Part shown: positions 16,504 through 24,456 of the stretch, piece by piece
Numbering within the stretch: position 1 is the stretch's first letter
Layout: each line of letters begins with the position of its first letter
NCBI RefSeq assembly: GCF_014196195.1
Contig: NZ_JACIDF010000014.1
Span: 1-64,000, forward strand
Direction of reading: 5' to 3'
From: Anoxybacteroides rupiense
Lineage (GTDB): Bacteria > Bacillota > Bacilli > Bacillales > Anoxybacillaceae
DNA: 64,000 nucleotides
The notes under the pieces: generated by a model
Told to the model about the DNA's origin: nothing
Database searches by the model: none
What the model saw: only the letters and a program-made list of their open reading frames with translations
Program-made: the position numbers and the translations under genes

Positions 16504-16534
16504 ATTCCTTCATTTTTGCTAAAAATATTATAAC

Positions 16535-16563
16535 ACACTTGTATTAAAAAAACGTGATATAAT
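16535..16563 (+). promoter_or_regulatory. Promoter placing transcription start at the ATG of the next gene
   Basis: TATAAT at 16558-16563 lies six bases before ATG 16570. The -35 region is weak (ACACTT 17 nt upstream, or TTGTAT 13 nt upstream). No ribosome binding site exists between -10 and ATG. Confidence 0.5.
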
Positions 16564-16569
16564 ATACGT

Positions 16570-17166
16570 ATGCCCAAAATCGTGGATCATGAAAAACAGA
16601 GAAAGATGATTGCCGAAGCGACTTGGAGAGTCATTATGAGAGATGGATTGGAAAAAGCAACGGTTCGTAACATTGCAAAAGAGACAGGGATTTCAGTCGG
16701 TTCATTGCGGCATTACTTTGCCTCTCAGTCAGAGCTTTTAGCCTTTTCTATGCAGCTTGTCTCCGAACGGGTAAAAGAAAGAATGAGCGCCTTGCCTTTT
16801 TTCGGTCCGCCGCTTGAAGCGGTAAAACGTTTCCTATGCGAGCTTTTACCGCTCACTGATGAAACAAGAAAGGAAATGGAGGTGTGGTTGGCGTTTACTC
16901 AAAAGGCATTATGGGATAAGGAACTCCAGCCTTTAAGCAAACAAGTGTATGAGGAGCTTCGTTCTGGAATTCGATCGTTGCTTGAAGCATTGATTCGTCT
17001 TGGAGCAGTAAATCCTAATGTGCCAATTGAAATGGAAACAGAGCGTCTCTATGCGCTTATTGACGGCTTAGCCATGCATGGCATTATGCAGCCTCATCAG
17101 TTATCTTCTCAAGAAATCGAGGCGGTCATCGACTATCATTTACGTTCCATTTTTTATGAAGCATAA
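16570..17166 (+). CDS. TetR-family regulator, BetI/PksA-like, probably leaderless
   Basis: 198 aa. N-terminal HTH with the conserved family start MPKIVDHEKQRKMIAEATW and GISVGSLRHYFASQSELL; the C-terminal domain resembles the BetI type. The start is fixed by the conserved N-terminus, yet the -10 box ends at 16563, so the mRNA should begin at or within a base or two of the ATG. Translation of a leaderless message is therefore expected. It follows the exporter's terminator and is closed by its own, so its target is not given by context; a TetR protein with no divergent partner may act elsewhere. Confidence 0.82.
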   Translation: MPKIVDHEKQRKMIAEATWRVIMRDGLEKATVRNIAKETGISVGSLRHYFASQSELLAFSMQLVSERVKERMSALPFFGPPLEAVKRFLCELLPLTDETRKEMEVWLAFTQKALWDKELQPLSKQVYEELRSGIRSLLEALIRLGAVNPNVPIEMETERLYALIDGLAMHGIMQPHQLSSQEIEAVIDYHLRSIFYEA

Positions 17167-17189
17167 GAATATGGAACATGTTGAAGGAA

Positions 17190-17222
17190 AAAAAGGGAGG
17201 CCTGTTCAAGCCTCCCTTTTTT
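17190..17222 (+). terminator. Terminator after the second TetR gene
   Basis: AAAAAGGGAGGC, loop, GCCTCCCTTTTTT: a textbook hairpin and T-run. Confidence 0.85.
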
Positions 17223-17489
17223 GGGCTATGCTAAACACGCTGCGGAATGATCAACATGAAAATGCCGCTACTTTTTGTATTTTTGTCTGATAGATCGATG
17301 CAACTGGACTTTTTAACATTCGACGGTTGGACGGCCGTTGCGCCATTCATTTGTCTGTAAGCGGCCTGTTGCCCGGTCTTGCTTTGGCGTGACAAAGGCC
17401 GGTCTGTGGCTTGCCTTCCGACCGTCAAAAATAGATTTGGCTTTTGCAGGGGAGCTATATGGGCCGTCAGAAAAGCACCCCATCATTTT

Positions 17490-19145
17490 TTAATAATCCG
17501 ATACGTTTTTATAATTTTTCACCAAATCGCCGAATCCTCCTTCTTCAAGAGAAGTGATCACGGCTTTCGTCATCTCGATGTTGTGATTGACAAGGTATTG
17601 AGTTTTTGAAGTGATGAACCGATCGAAAACAGGGCTTCTCCCTACCCCTACCTTTTCCAAATTCTTTTGGGCCTTCAATAAATCCTCTAATGTTAACAGC
17701 GGATAATCGGTGCCATGAAAAGTAAGGTCAGGATTTAACTGATACCATAAGTCTTTGTTGTCTTTAATCCATCTGTCTCCGATGTCTTCAATGCCCGCTT
17801 TAATATGTAACGCTGCTGTTAAATACGCTTCTTTTTTTGTTTCCAAATAGCTTTCTAGCAGGAAATTCATTTCTCCCAATGAATGATTTAAGGAAGCGTG
17901 AGTCTTTTTCTTTTGCGTGTTTCCGTAGAAATCACAAATAATATAGCCGTTCTCGGTTTGGATGTAGTTCTTTTTTTCCACCTGGTCTAATAAGTAATCA
18001 GCGTAGAACAGAGCGATATCTTGGTATTCCGGAATGTTGAATAGCTTGCTGATCCGCTTTAAACAAATAGCGATATACTCGTTAAAGCGAGTATCATAAT
18101 ACGGAGCGGTAATTCCATAATTGTTTTTCAGCCACGTGCTCGTAATTTCAGTTGGAATCGGCTTGCCTAATTGAGCGCCATAATTTAATAAATTGGCCAC
18201 TGAGTTCAGGATAAAGTCGTAAAAATATCTTTCTTTTGTTTTTTCATAGTGATCGGCATAGCGTCGATCATGGACAAGAGAAAAATATCGTCCGTATCCA
18301 AATTTAGTAGACGGTTCGATCGACCACGGCAGCTTGCCAAACGGCCCATCAGCGGTATACCATTTGTTAATTTTCTTATATTCTTTCAAGGTGTGCTTTT
18401 CCCATTCTTTAAAATTTTCCATGTTTTGAAAAAGCGGTTGGGAGGAGTATAAGAACCAGCTTTCCGATAAACTTTGCCTTTTGGCCACATGAGGCATATG
18501 AATGACAATGCGCTGCCCTTGTCCAGTGATTTTCGTTTCATCTGTTTCTTTTATTAATTCACGCAATTGGCTTTTTCGCGTATCACTGTATTGTTTGACG
18601 AATGGCACGGAATTATAATTTTTGCTAATGACCATATTCGCATAAGCATTATCGCCTTTGAGCTCAACGAGTCCATGTGGCGTCGATGTAGGGTCCACGC
18701 CTAAAGTGGAATCATGCTCATGCTTAATTTTTTCAGAATGAAAACGAGTCACTGTATAGTTTGTAAAAGGCTTCTTGAACGATAGGGAAAAGTCAATCGT
18801 ACTAGGTCGCGTCGTTTCATTTTGAAACTTGGTAAATACAAACATATCGTTGTTCTCTAATTTTCGAACGGTAACAGTCAGTGTGCCATAATGACGCGAA
18901 AGCGACGTGGATGAGAGCTGATAGATCGTAAAATAGTCTTTGGATTTAATAGAGGATTTCGTGCCGCTTTTGATTTTTTTGAGACGGACGTCTTTGGCCT
19001 GAAGCTCAATATTTCCATCTGTGATCATCCCGTTTACTTGTATATGTAGAGTTTTGAAAAAAAAGAAATAGGCCAGTATACTAGCAGCTAACAAAAGTAA
19101 AACTGCCGCCCCGATTACAGGCTTCCACCGTAATTTATTGATCAC
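17490..19145 (-). CDS. Membrane-anchored protein of unknown function, extracellular
   Basis: 551 aa. One N-terminal membrane segment (about residues 9-30, VIGAAVLLLLAASILAYFFFF) and then a large domain expected outside the cell. Residues about 35-200 look beta-rich; residues about 230-520 are helical with aromatic-rich helices (WYTADGPFGKLPWSIEP, THASLNHSLGEMNFLL, YQLNPDLTFHGTDYP), reminiscent of alpha/alpha-toroid carbohydrate-active folds such as the glucuronyl C5-epimerase C-terminal domain. That resemblance is weak and only by eye. GTG 19145 is preferred: AAAGGAG is 8 nt before it, whereas GTG 19154 would sit on the site. Single gene between intergenic gaps. Confidence 0.7.
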   Translation of the reverse strand: MINKLRWKPVIGAAVLLLLAASILAYFFFFKTLHIQVNGMITDGNIELQAKDVRLKKIKSGTKSSIKSKDYFTIYQLSSTSLSRHYGTLTVTVRKLENNDMFVFTKFQNETTRPSTIDFSLSFKKPFTNYTVTRFHSEKIKHEHDSTLGVDPTSTPHGLVELKGDNAYANMVISKNYNSVPFVKQYSDTRKSQLRELIKETDETKITGQGQRIVIHMPHVAKRQSLSESWFLYSSQPLFQNMENFKEWEKHTLKEYKKINKWYTADGPFGKLPWSIEPSTKFGYGRYFSLVHDRRYADHYEKTKERYFYDFILNSVANLLNYGAQLGKPIPTEITSTWLKNNYGITAPYYDTRFNEYIAICLKRISKLFNIPEYQDIALFYADYLLDQVEKKNYIQTENGYIICDFYGNTQKKKTHASLNHSLGEMNFLLESYLETKKEAYLTAALHIKAGIEDIGDRWIKDNKDLWYQLNPDLTFHGTDYPLLTLEDLLKAQKNLEKVGVGRSPVFDRFITSKTQYLVNHNIEMTKAVITSLEEGGFGDLVKNYKNVSDY

Positions 19146-19597
19146 GTTTCCCACTCCTTTTTTGTCAGCCTAAATGAAATGGTCGAACTTAGAAACTAGA
19201 TCCATGCCACGTATGCCCATTTTTTTGGGCGCTTCTTTTTTTTGATAAAAACATGTTGGGTAGTTGTCGCCTGCTCATTAGCTTAAGCCAGGTGCTATGC
19301 CTTTGGGCTCATCATTTTCTATAAACATTGATTCTAGATGTCAGGATTGTCGAAATATGGAGCCAATAAAGCCACTCCCATTTTACAACATTTTGCATCA
19401 AATGGAAATTCCATATTTTTTGCTGAGGGCTTTTCTCACGCTTTTATATCAGAAGAAATAGGAAAATATAGAAGAGGTTCTAAGGAGGGGAAGGAGTGCT
19501 GAATATTCTCGAGGCAGATGAAGAGATCTGCTTGTTTGGCGGCATAAAAAAGAAGGACCATGCGGCCCTCTTAGTTTGGCAGGGTCTAGCGCGTTTT
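19146..19597. other. Intergenic region with a doubtful 54-aa ORF
   Basis: A small hairpin GCCC-ATTTTTTT-GGGC with a T-run lies near 19216-19240. An open frame on the plus strand, 19338-19502 (MSGLSKYGANKATPILQHF..., 54 aa), has protein-like composition but no ribosome site, so it may be a gene fragment. A weak minus-strand terminator (about 19550-19579) closes the DUF779 gene. Confidence 0.4.
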
Positions 19598-19936
19598 TTA
19601 GCCGAAGACCCGCGAGCGCGTTAAGAAGCGCACCCCTTCTGGGCCTTCAAGCGAAAACATGCCACCGCGTCCGGGAACAACATCGATAATAAGCTGAGTG
19701 TGCTTCCAATATTCGTACTGCGCCGCCGAAATGTAGAACGGGCAGCCGCCGATTTCGCCAAGAAGCACATCTGAATCGCCGACGATCAACTCGCCTTGCG
19801 GATAACACATTGGAGAGCTACCATCGCAGCAGCCGCCAGATTGATGGAACATCAGCGGTCCATATTTCGCTTTTAGCTTTTCAATCAATTCTAGCGCCGC
19901 TTCCGTCGCTATCACTTTTGGCTGTTCGCCCATCAT
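19598..19936 (-). CDS. DUF779-family protein
   Basis: 112 aa. Conserved family features: FHQSGGCCDGSSPMCYP (three cysteines) and IGGCPFYISAAQYEYW. The cysteines suggest metal or redox chemistry, but the biochemical role is not known to me. It is typically encoded next to aldehyde dehydrogenases of the ExaC/AcoD type, as here, where it follows the dehydrogenase gene by 90 bp on the same strand; that points to an accessory function in aldehyde or alcohol oxidation. GAAAGGAGGG precedes two adjacent ATGs (19936 and 19933); either could be used. Confidence 0.85.
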   Translation of the reverse strand: MMGEQPKVIATEAALELIEKLKAKYGPLMFHQSGGCCDGSSPMCYPQGELIVGDSDVLLGEIGGCPFYISAAQYEYWKHTQLIIDVVPGRGGMFSLEGPEGVRFLTRSRVFG

Positions 19937-20026
19937 TTTTCCCTCCTTTCAAAAAAGGCAGCGCGCAAGCTGCACACTGCCTTGTTGAAATGTTTGCTTA
20001 GCCGTCGATCTTTACGGCGTTTTTTA

Positions 20027-21547
20027 TTAAAAGAATCCAAGTTTTTGAGGCGAATAGCTGACAAGCAGATTTTTGGTTTGTTGATAATGCTCAAGCATCA
20101 TTTTGTGCGTTTCGCGTCCGATACCGGACATTTTGTATCCGCCAAATGCAGCGTGAGCTGGGTAGGCGTGGTAGCAGTTCGTCCAGACGCGTCCAGCCTG
20201 AATGCCACGTCCAAAGCGGTAAGCAGTGTTGACGTCGCGCGTCCAAACACCAGCGCCAAGACCATACAATGTTTCATTGGCGATGGCGAGCGCTTCCTCT
20301 TTGTCTTTGAATGTCGTCACAGATACGACTGGTCCAAAAATTTCCTCTTGGAAAATGCGCATTTTATTGTGGCCTTTGAAAACGGTTGGTTTGACATAAT
20401 ATCCATTGCGTAATTCCCCTTCCAAGAAATTGCGCTCTCCCCCGATGAGCAGATCGGCTCCTTCCTGCTTTCCAATATCAATATAGGATAGGATTTTTTC
20501 TAGTTGCTCGGAAGACGCTTGAGCGCCGATCATTGTTTCGGTATCGAGCGGATTGCCTTGCTTAATTTGTTTGACTCGCTCTAACGCCCGTTCCATAAAG
20601 GTGTCATAAATGGATTCTTGAATGAGGGCGCGAGATGGGCATGTACACACTTCGCCCTGATTGAGAGCAAACATCGTAAAGCCTTCAAGCGCTTTATCAA
20701 AAAATTCATCGTCTTGTTCAGCCACATCGGCAAAGAAAATGTTTGGTGATTTGCCGCCAAGCTCAAGTGTAACTGGGATGATGTTTTGCGATGCGTATTG
20801 CATAATGAGCCGGCCCGTTGTCGTCTCGCCTGTGAATGCCACTTTGGCAATGCGAGGATTGGAGGCGAGCGGTTTTCCTGCTTCGAGCCCAAAGCCGTTG
20901 ACAACGTTGACGACTCCTTTTGGTAGAAGATCTTCGATGAGTTCAATCAATACGAGGATGGATGTTGGTGTTTGTTCTGCTGGTTTTAATACGACGCAGT
21001 TTCCTGCCGCCAGTGCTGGTGCCAACTTCCATGCCGCCATTAAAATCGGGAAATTCCAAGGGATGATTTGTCCGACGACCCCAAGCGGCTCTTTAAAGTG
21101 ATAAGCAACTGTATCATTGTCGATTTCTGCAAGCGATCCTTCTTGAGCGCGAATGCAGCCAGCAAAATAGCGGAAATGGTCAATGGCGAGCGGAATATCG
21201 GCCGCGAGTGTTTCGCGGACGGGTTTGCCGTTTTCCCACGTTTCGGCAACCGCCAGCATTTCCAGATTTTCTTCCATACGGTCAGCAATTTTGTTTAAGA
21301 TGCGGGCCCGTTCCGTGACCGATGTGCGGCCCCACGCTTCCTTTGCTTCATGGGCCGCGTCTAAAGCCAACTCGATATCAGCTGCTTTCGAACGAGGCAC
21401 CTCGCAATACGGCTGTCCAGTCACTGGAGAAATGTTTTCGAAATATTCCCCGTCGACCGGAGGCACCCATTTGCCGCCAATAAAGTTTTCATAGCGTTTT
21501 TTAAACGTGATGAGAGAACCAGGGTGTCCAGGCTGAGCATAAATCAT
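20027..21547 (-). CDS. NAD-dependent aldehyde dehydrogenase (ExaC/AcoD type)
   Basis: 506 aa. It oxidises an aldehyde, probably acetaldehyde or another short aldehyde, to the acid. Catalytic residues are in place: Asn165 (PWNFP), Glu262 (LELGGKSP) and Cys301 in [11 protein letters not shown], the cysteine environment of the ExaC/AcoD subgroup. The NAD-binding FTGETTTGR motif is near residue 238-246. Start ATG 21547 follows AAAGGGGG. First gene of a two-gene unit with DUF779, driven by a strong promoter with a palindrome between promoter and start, so its expression is likely controlled. Confidence 0.9.
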   Translation of the reverse strand: MIYAQPGHPGSLITFKKRYENFIGGKWVPPVDGEYFENISPVTGQPYCEVPRSKAADIELALDAAHEAKEAWGRTSVTERARILNKIADRMEENLEMLAVAETWENGKPVRETLAADIPLAIDHFRYFAGCIRAQEGSLAEIDNDTVAYHFKEPLGVVGQIIPWNFPILMAAWKLAPALAAGNCVVLKPAEQTPTSILVLIELIEDLLPKGVVNVVNGFGLEAGKPLASNPRIAKVAFTGETTTGRLIMQYASQNIIPVTLELGGKSPNIFFADVAEQDDEFFDKALEGFTMFALNQGEVCTCPSRALIQESIYDTFMERALERVKQIKQGNPLDTETMIGAQASSEQLEKILSYIDIGKQEGADLLIGGERNFLEGELRNGYYVKPTVFKGHNKMRIFQEEIFGPVVSVTTFKDKEEALAIANETLYGLGAGVWTRDVNTAYRFGRGIQAGRVWTNCYHAYPAHAAFGGYKMSGIGRETHKMMLEHYQQTKNLLVSYSPQKLGFF

Positions 21548-21572
21548 CCAAATTCCCCCTTTGTTTCTCTTA

Positions 21573-21656
21573 TATGCGCTTACAAAGGAAGCGCATACAA
21601 AATATAGTGAAATTTCTCCCCAGGAAAATCATAGCATTATATGGGGAGGTTGTCAA
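21573..21656 (-). promoter_or_regulatory. Promoter and perfect palindrome upstream of the aldehyde dehydrogenase
   Basis: On the minus strand TTGACA (21656-21651), 17 nt, then TATGAT (21633-21628): a near-consensus promoter. CTCCCCA and TGGGGAG (21616-21622 and 21642-21648) bracket the -10 box. Downstream, in the leader, TATGCGCTT (21573-21581) and AAGCGCATA (21589-21597) form a perfect 9-bp dyad with a 7-nt spacer. This is placed like an operator; the cognate regulator is unknown. Confidence 0.65.
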
Positions 21657-21744
21657 AATAAAACGATGAATCTACACCCGATAACGATTATACTCACGGG
21701 TTTTGTAGAATATGACATAAAAGATGTGAACGACTCCCACTTCG

Positions 21745-22344
21745 CTAACGAGACAGGAATCTTTCGTTTTCATTTATTTCGTAAATATACTTCAAAAATG
21801 GGTTTAATTTAATATTCCCTTTATGTATCCATGCTTTGAAAAGGATCATGAACGCTTGAAAGAGGCCGTATCCTAAAATGGCACCAGAGAAATTGAATAG
21901 GACATCGTTCATATCGACGTATTTAAAAGTAAATCCAACGATTAATGCGATGATTAATTGTAAGCATTCCAGACAAATTCCTAATAAAACTCCTAATAAC
22001 GCGATCCGTTTGCAATTAACCTTTGCAATAAAAGGAATACCAAATCCAAAAGGGATCGTTAATAAAATGTTGAGAAGCGATGTTTTCATATCTTCTTTAT
22101 GGAGGTTAAACGGTATAAAATTAGCATCTCTCCATACATTTTGCCTGATTTCCTTTTTCATTTCAGGATCTAAAATAATCGGAAATTGAGTATAGTTTAA
22201 TACATTGCATAGGTAAATGTAGAATAGGGAAAAGAAAATAAGGTAAAGATTCGTTTTTTTAAATTTCCATTTAAGTAATACAATAAGAAATCCCCATAAT
22301 AAGACGGCCCCTATCAGAATCGATCCGTCAAAATCAATTAACAT
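21745..22344 (-). CDS. VanZ-family membrane protein
   Basis: 199 aa with about five hydrophobic segments. VanZ-type elements: NFIPFNLHKEDMKTSLLNILLTIPFGFGIP, the glutamate in ICLECLQLI and VDMNDVLFNFSGAILGYG. More AT-rich than its neighbours, hinting at acquisition. A GAGGAG site lies 10 nt before ATG 22344. It has a strong leader hairpin (22369-22402). Function unknown. Confidence 0.8.
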   Translation of the reverse strand: MLIDFDGSILIGAVLLWGFLIVLLKWKFKKTNLYLIFFSLFYIYLCNVLNYTQFPIILDPEMKKEIRQNVWRDANFIPFNLHKEDMKTSLLNILLTIPFGFGIPFIAKVNCKRIALLGVLLGICLECLQLIIALIVGFTFKYVDMNDVLFNFSGAILGYGLFQAFMILFKAWIHKGNIKLNPFLKYIYEINENERFLSR

Positions 22345-22368
22345 AGCTCATGGCTCCTCTCTAAAATG

Positions 22369-22402
22369 AACTGGGGAGTCTAAAAAATAGACATCCCCAG
22401 TT
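22369..22402 (-). other. Strong hairpin in the leader of the VanZ gene
   Basis: AACTGGGGAGTCTA (22369-22382) pairs with TAGACATCCCCAGTT (22388-22402) with a single bulged base. On the minus strand it is not followed by a clean T-run, so it is more likely an mRNA 5' structure than a terminator. Confidence 0.5.
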
Positions 22403-22449
22403 TAATCGTTTAATTGAAGACTGTTCCACTACCTTTGCATACAACATAT

Positions 22450-22474
22450 AAAAAAGACTGACACACGGTCAGCC
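22450..22474 (-). terminator. Terminator of the 204-aa unknown gene
   Basis: On the minus strand GGCTGACC-GTGT-GTCAGTC followed by TTTTTTA, directly after the stop of the gene at 22478. Confidence 0.7.
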
Positions 22475-22477
22475 TTT

Positions 22478-23092
22478 CTAATAGGTCAGTTCCAGCCCCT
22501 CCAAAAGAAGCGTCGCATATGCGCCGCTCAAATGATGGAAGGCTTCCAGCATGTCTTTTGGATCAACGGTGAAAAAGTTTTTCATAATCTCTTGGTTTTG
22601 CTCATGGATAAAGCTGAAAATAAAATCAGTTTTGATGCGATTGGCCACTAAAATAGCGCAATATGACCGTTCAAGCTGCATTTTGCGCTCGTGCTCCTCC
22701 AGCTGTAAGAAATGGGAAGCATATCGGTCAATAAGAGTCGGAAGCTGGTCTTGAATGCGGGCCTGCGCTTCTTCCATCATCGCTTCAACAGCAGCCGTCG
22801 TCGGAAACGCTTGATTGGTTAAAATCGTTTGCAAAACATTTTGCAGTGCATAGGTCGATTCTGTCGCAAAAGCCACATTTCCAAGCAGCAGTTGCATATA
22901 TTCCTCTTCATGTCCAGCGTCAATTCTCATTTTCATAATCACTTCAAGCACATCGGAGTGGATTTTTTCTTTCGTCCAGCTGCCGATAAGCTGCTGCATC
23001 AACGCAGATAACACTTGTGATAGTTCTTCTTTTGTTACTTCCATCCATGGGTCCCTGCCTTGTTCTTGTATATAGTGATGTACATCTAGCAT
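22478..23092 (-). CDS. Hypothetical all-helical cytoplasmic protein
   Basis: 204 aa from ATG 23092; a second possible start is ATG 23044 (MEVTKEELSQV). The predicted character is wholly alpha-helical, acidic, without membrane segment or cysteine motif. It has the look of the ligand-binding half of a TetR regulator (LEVIMKMRIDAG, LQTILTNQAFPT) but no helix-turn-helix. No clear ribosome binding site precedes either start, which lowers confidence in the N-terminus. Followed by its own terminator. Confidence 0.6.
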   Translation of the reverse strand: MLDVHHYIQEQGRDPWMEVTKEELSQVLSALMQQLIGSWTKEKIHSDVLEVIMKMRIDAGHEEEYMQLLLGNVAFATESTYALQNVLQTILTNQAFPTTAAVEAMMEEAQARIQDQLPTLIDRYASHFLQLEEHERKMQLERSYCAILVANRIKTDFIFSFIHEQNQEIMKNFFTVDPKDMLEAFHHLSGAYATLLLEGLELTY

Positions 23093-23212
23093 GCCATTGT
23101 TGGCAATGGAAAGTCAATAGAGAGCCTGGTGAGGAGGAAAAATTTTGCCGGAATGATAAAAATTATTTTTAAATTTGTAATTTTTTGTATAATAGAGATG
23201 GAGGTGGTCATA

Positions 23213-23293
23213 ATGGATGAGATTTCTTTGTTTAAAAATCGAACATACGTACTAAATTTGGATGATTATCAATATAGGGGGAACTTGGAGTGA
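23213..23293 (+). CDS. 26-aa upstream ORF overlapping comK
   Basis: MDEISLFKNRTYVLNLDDYQ with six further codons, ending TGA at 23291-23293. It has a strong site (GGAGGTGG) and a TATAAT box about 25 bp upstream (23189-23194). Its last codons overlap the GTG start of comK (GAGTGA), so comK translation is probably coupled to it. Length and arrangement suggest a leader peptide; not known to me from B. subtilis. Confidence 0.5.
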   Translation: MDEISLFKNRTYVLNLDDYQYRGNLE

Positions 23294-23796
23294 AAAGATA
23301 CTATGAAATCGTGGAAGATACGCAAGCACTTGAGCCGTTCTACAATGAGTACGGCCAATTATGCACCATTGTCCATGAAACCAATGCGACGTATATAGTA
23401 GAAAAGTCGCCGTTAAAAATTGTCGAGCATAGCTGCACCTACTATGGATGCGGCTACGAAGGACGATTGGAGGCAGCGAAGCTTATTTTAGGACTCAAGC
23501 AAATGGTTCCCATTTGTGTTTGTACTTCTTTGCGATTATATATGATCCCCACTTGCTCCCCGGAAAGCGATAAATGCTTTTGGCTCGCTCTGCGCCATAT
23601 TCACGGTATTGAGCGGTACAAGCAGAAGCAGGCAAAGGTCATTCTCTCCAAAGGATCATCTCTGATTCTTGATGTGCATCGCGATACACTTGAAGCGAGG
23701 CGGGCCAAAGCGACTTTGCTGTTTTTCACGCTTGAGACGCGTTGCGGCATTTATAAAATCATCGAACAAAAATTCCCATTGTGGCGGTTTTTTTAA
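23290..23796 (+). CDS. comK: Competence transcription factor ComK
   Basis: 168 aa. ComK is the master activator of competence genes; it binds AT-rich K-boxes (AAAA-N5-TTTT) as tetramers. Family traits: YIVEKSPLKIVEHSCTYYGCGYEGRLEAAKLILG near residues 36-68 (B. subtilis has PLQIVDRSCRFFGSSYAGRK) and a central PTCSPESDKCFWLALRHIH (B. subtilis PTLSSTRPQCGWISHVHV). It is some 24 residues shorter than B. subtilis ComK, missing part of the C-terminal region. GTG 23290 overlaps the upstream mini-ORF, with AGGGGGA as ribosome site. A likely target, ssbB, is 5 kb downstream in this window. Confidence 0.88.
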   Translation: MKRYYEIVEDTQALEPFYNEYGQLCTIVHETNATYIVEKSPLKIVEHSCTYYGCGYEGRLEAAKLILGLKQMVPICVCTSLRLYMIPTCSPESDKCFWLALRHIHGIERYKQKQAKVILSKGSSLILDVHRDTLEARRAKATLLFFTLETRCGIYKIIEQKFPLWRFF

Positions 23797-23929
23797 GGCG
23801 TCCGCCGAGAGGACTTCGGTTTCCAAGTGCGGCGCAGACCGGGGCGACTTCTGACGATCTCGTACATCAAGTCCAAGTTTCGGCGTATAATGAAAGGGAT
23901 ATCGAAAATGGGGGAGGGGGAAGACGAAT

Positions 23930-24364
23930 ATGAAGCCATTGCGGCTAAGAGGACATCATTTATTATGCGTCCATGGATTCCGCGGCATGGGATACAGCCC
24001 GTCGTTTGTGGAAAAAATGAAAGAGATTGTGAAGGAAATCCGCAATGAAGAAAAAGATTTCCCGATTCAAGTGGTGGTGGCGCTCGATGAAGCGTGCTCC
24101 GCCTGTCCGCATCATGGAGAGTCGACATGCCAAGCTTCTCCTCGTTCCAATGACCATGTGGTCGCGATGGATCGAAGAGTGATCAAGCATTTAGGGCTTG
24201 AAGAAAATAAGATTTATTGGAAATCAGAGCTTTTGCAGCGGACCGCTGCCAGCGTGCGTCCAGACGATTTAGATCACTTATGCGCCAACTGCTCATGGCT
24301 TCCGTATGGCGTATGCAAAGAGGGCATTGCCAACGTACGCGCGGGAAATATTCAACAAAAATGA
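23930..24364 (+). CDS. DUF1284 cysteine-rich protein
   Basis: 144 aa. The start LRLRGHHLLCVHGFRGMGYSPSFVEKM is the DUF1284 signature. Four further cysteine pairs follow (CSACPHHGESTC and LCANCSWLPYGVC), a pattern suited to an iron-sulphur cluster or zinc. Role unknown. GGGGGAGGGGGAAG precedes the ATG. Alone between comK and the aspartokinase gene, same strand. Confidence 0.85.
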   Translation: MKPLRLRGHHLLCVHGFRGMGYSPSFVEKMKEIVKEIRNEEKDFPIQVVVALDEACSACPHHGESTCQASPRSNDHVVAMDRRVIKHLGLEENKIYWKSELLQRTAASVRPDDLDHLCANCSWLPYGVCKEGIANVRAGNIQQK

Positions 24365-24456
24365 ATGAATTATCAGAAATTAATGCTTCTCCTTCGGAAA
24401 AAATGTGGTATGATAACAAAATATAAATAATCTTTAAACAGAGAGGGTTATGGAAG

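Noticed and set aside
17223-17489. 65-codon minus-strand frame downstream of the unknown membrane protein gene
   Set aside because: Arg/Gln-rich random-looking product and no ribosome site; the gap shows no gene.
20661-21101. 146-codon plus-strand frame inside the aldehyde dehydrogenase gene
   Set aside because: Antisense to a gene with intact catalytic residues; serine/alanine-rich shadow of its codon bias.
24365-24456. Lysine riboswitch before the aspartokinase gene
   Set aside because: The gap is only 92 nt, too short for the L box, and none of its conserved pieces is seen.
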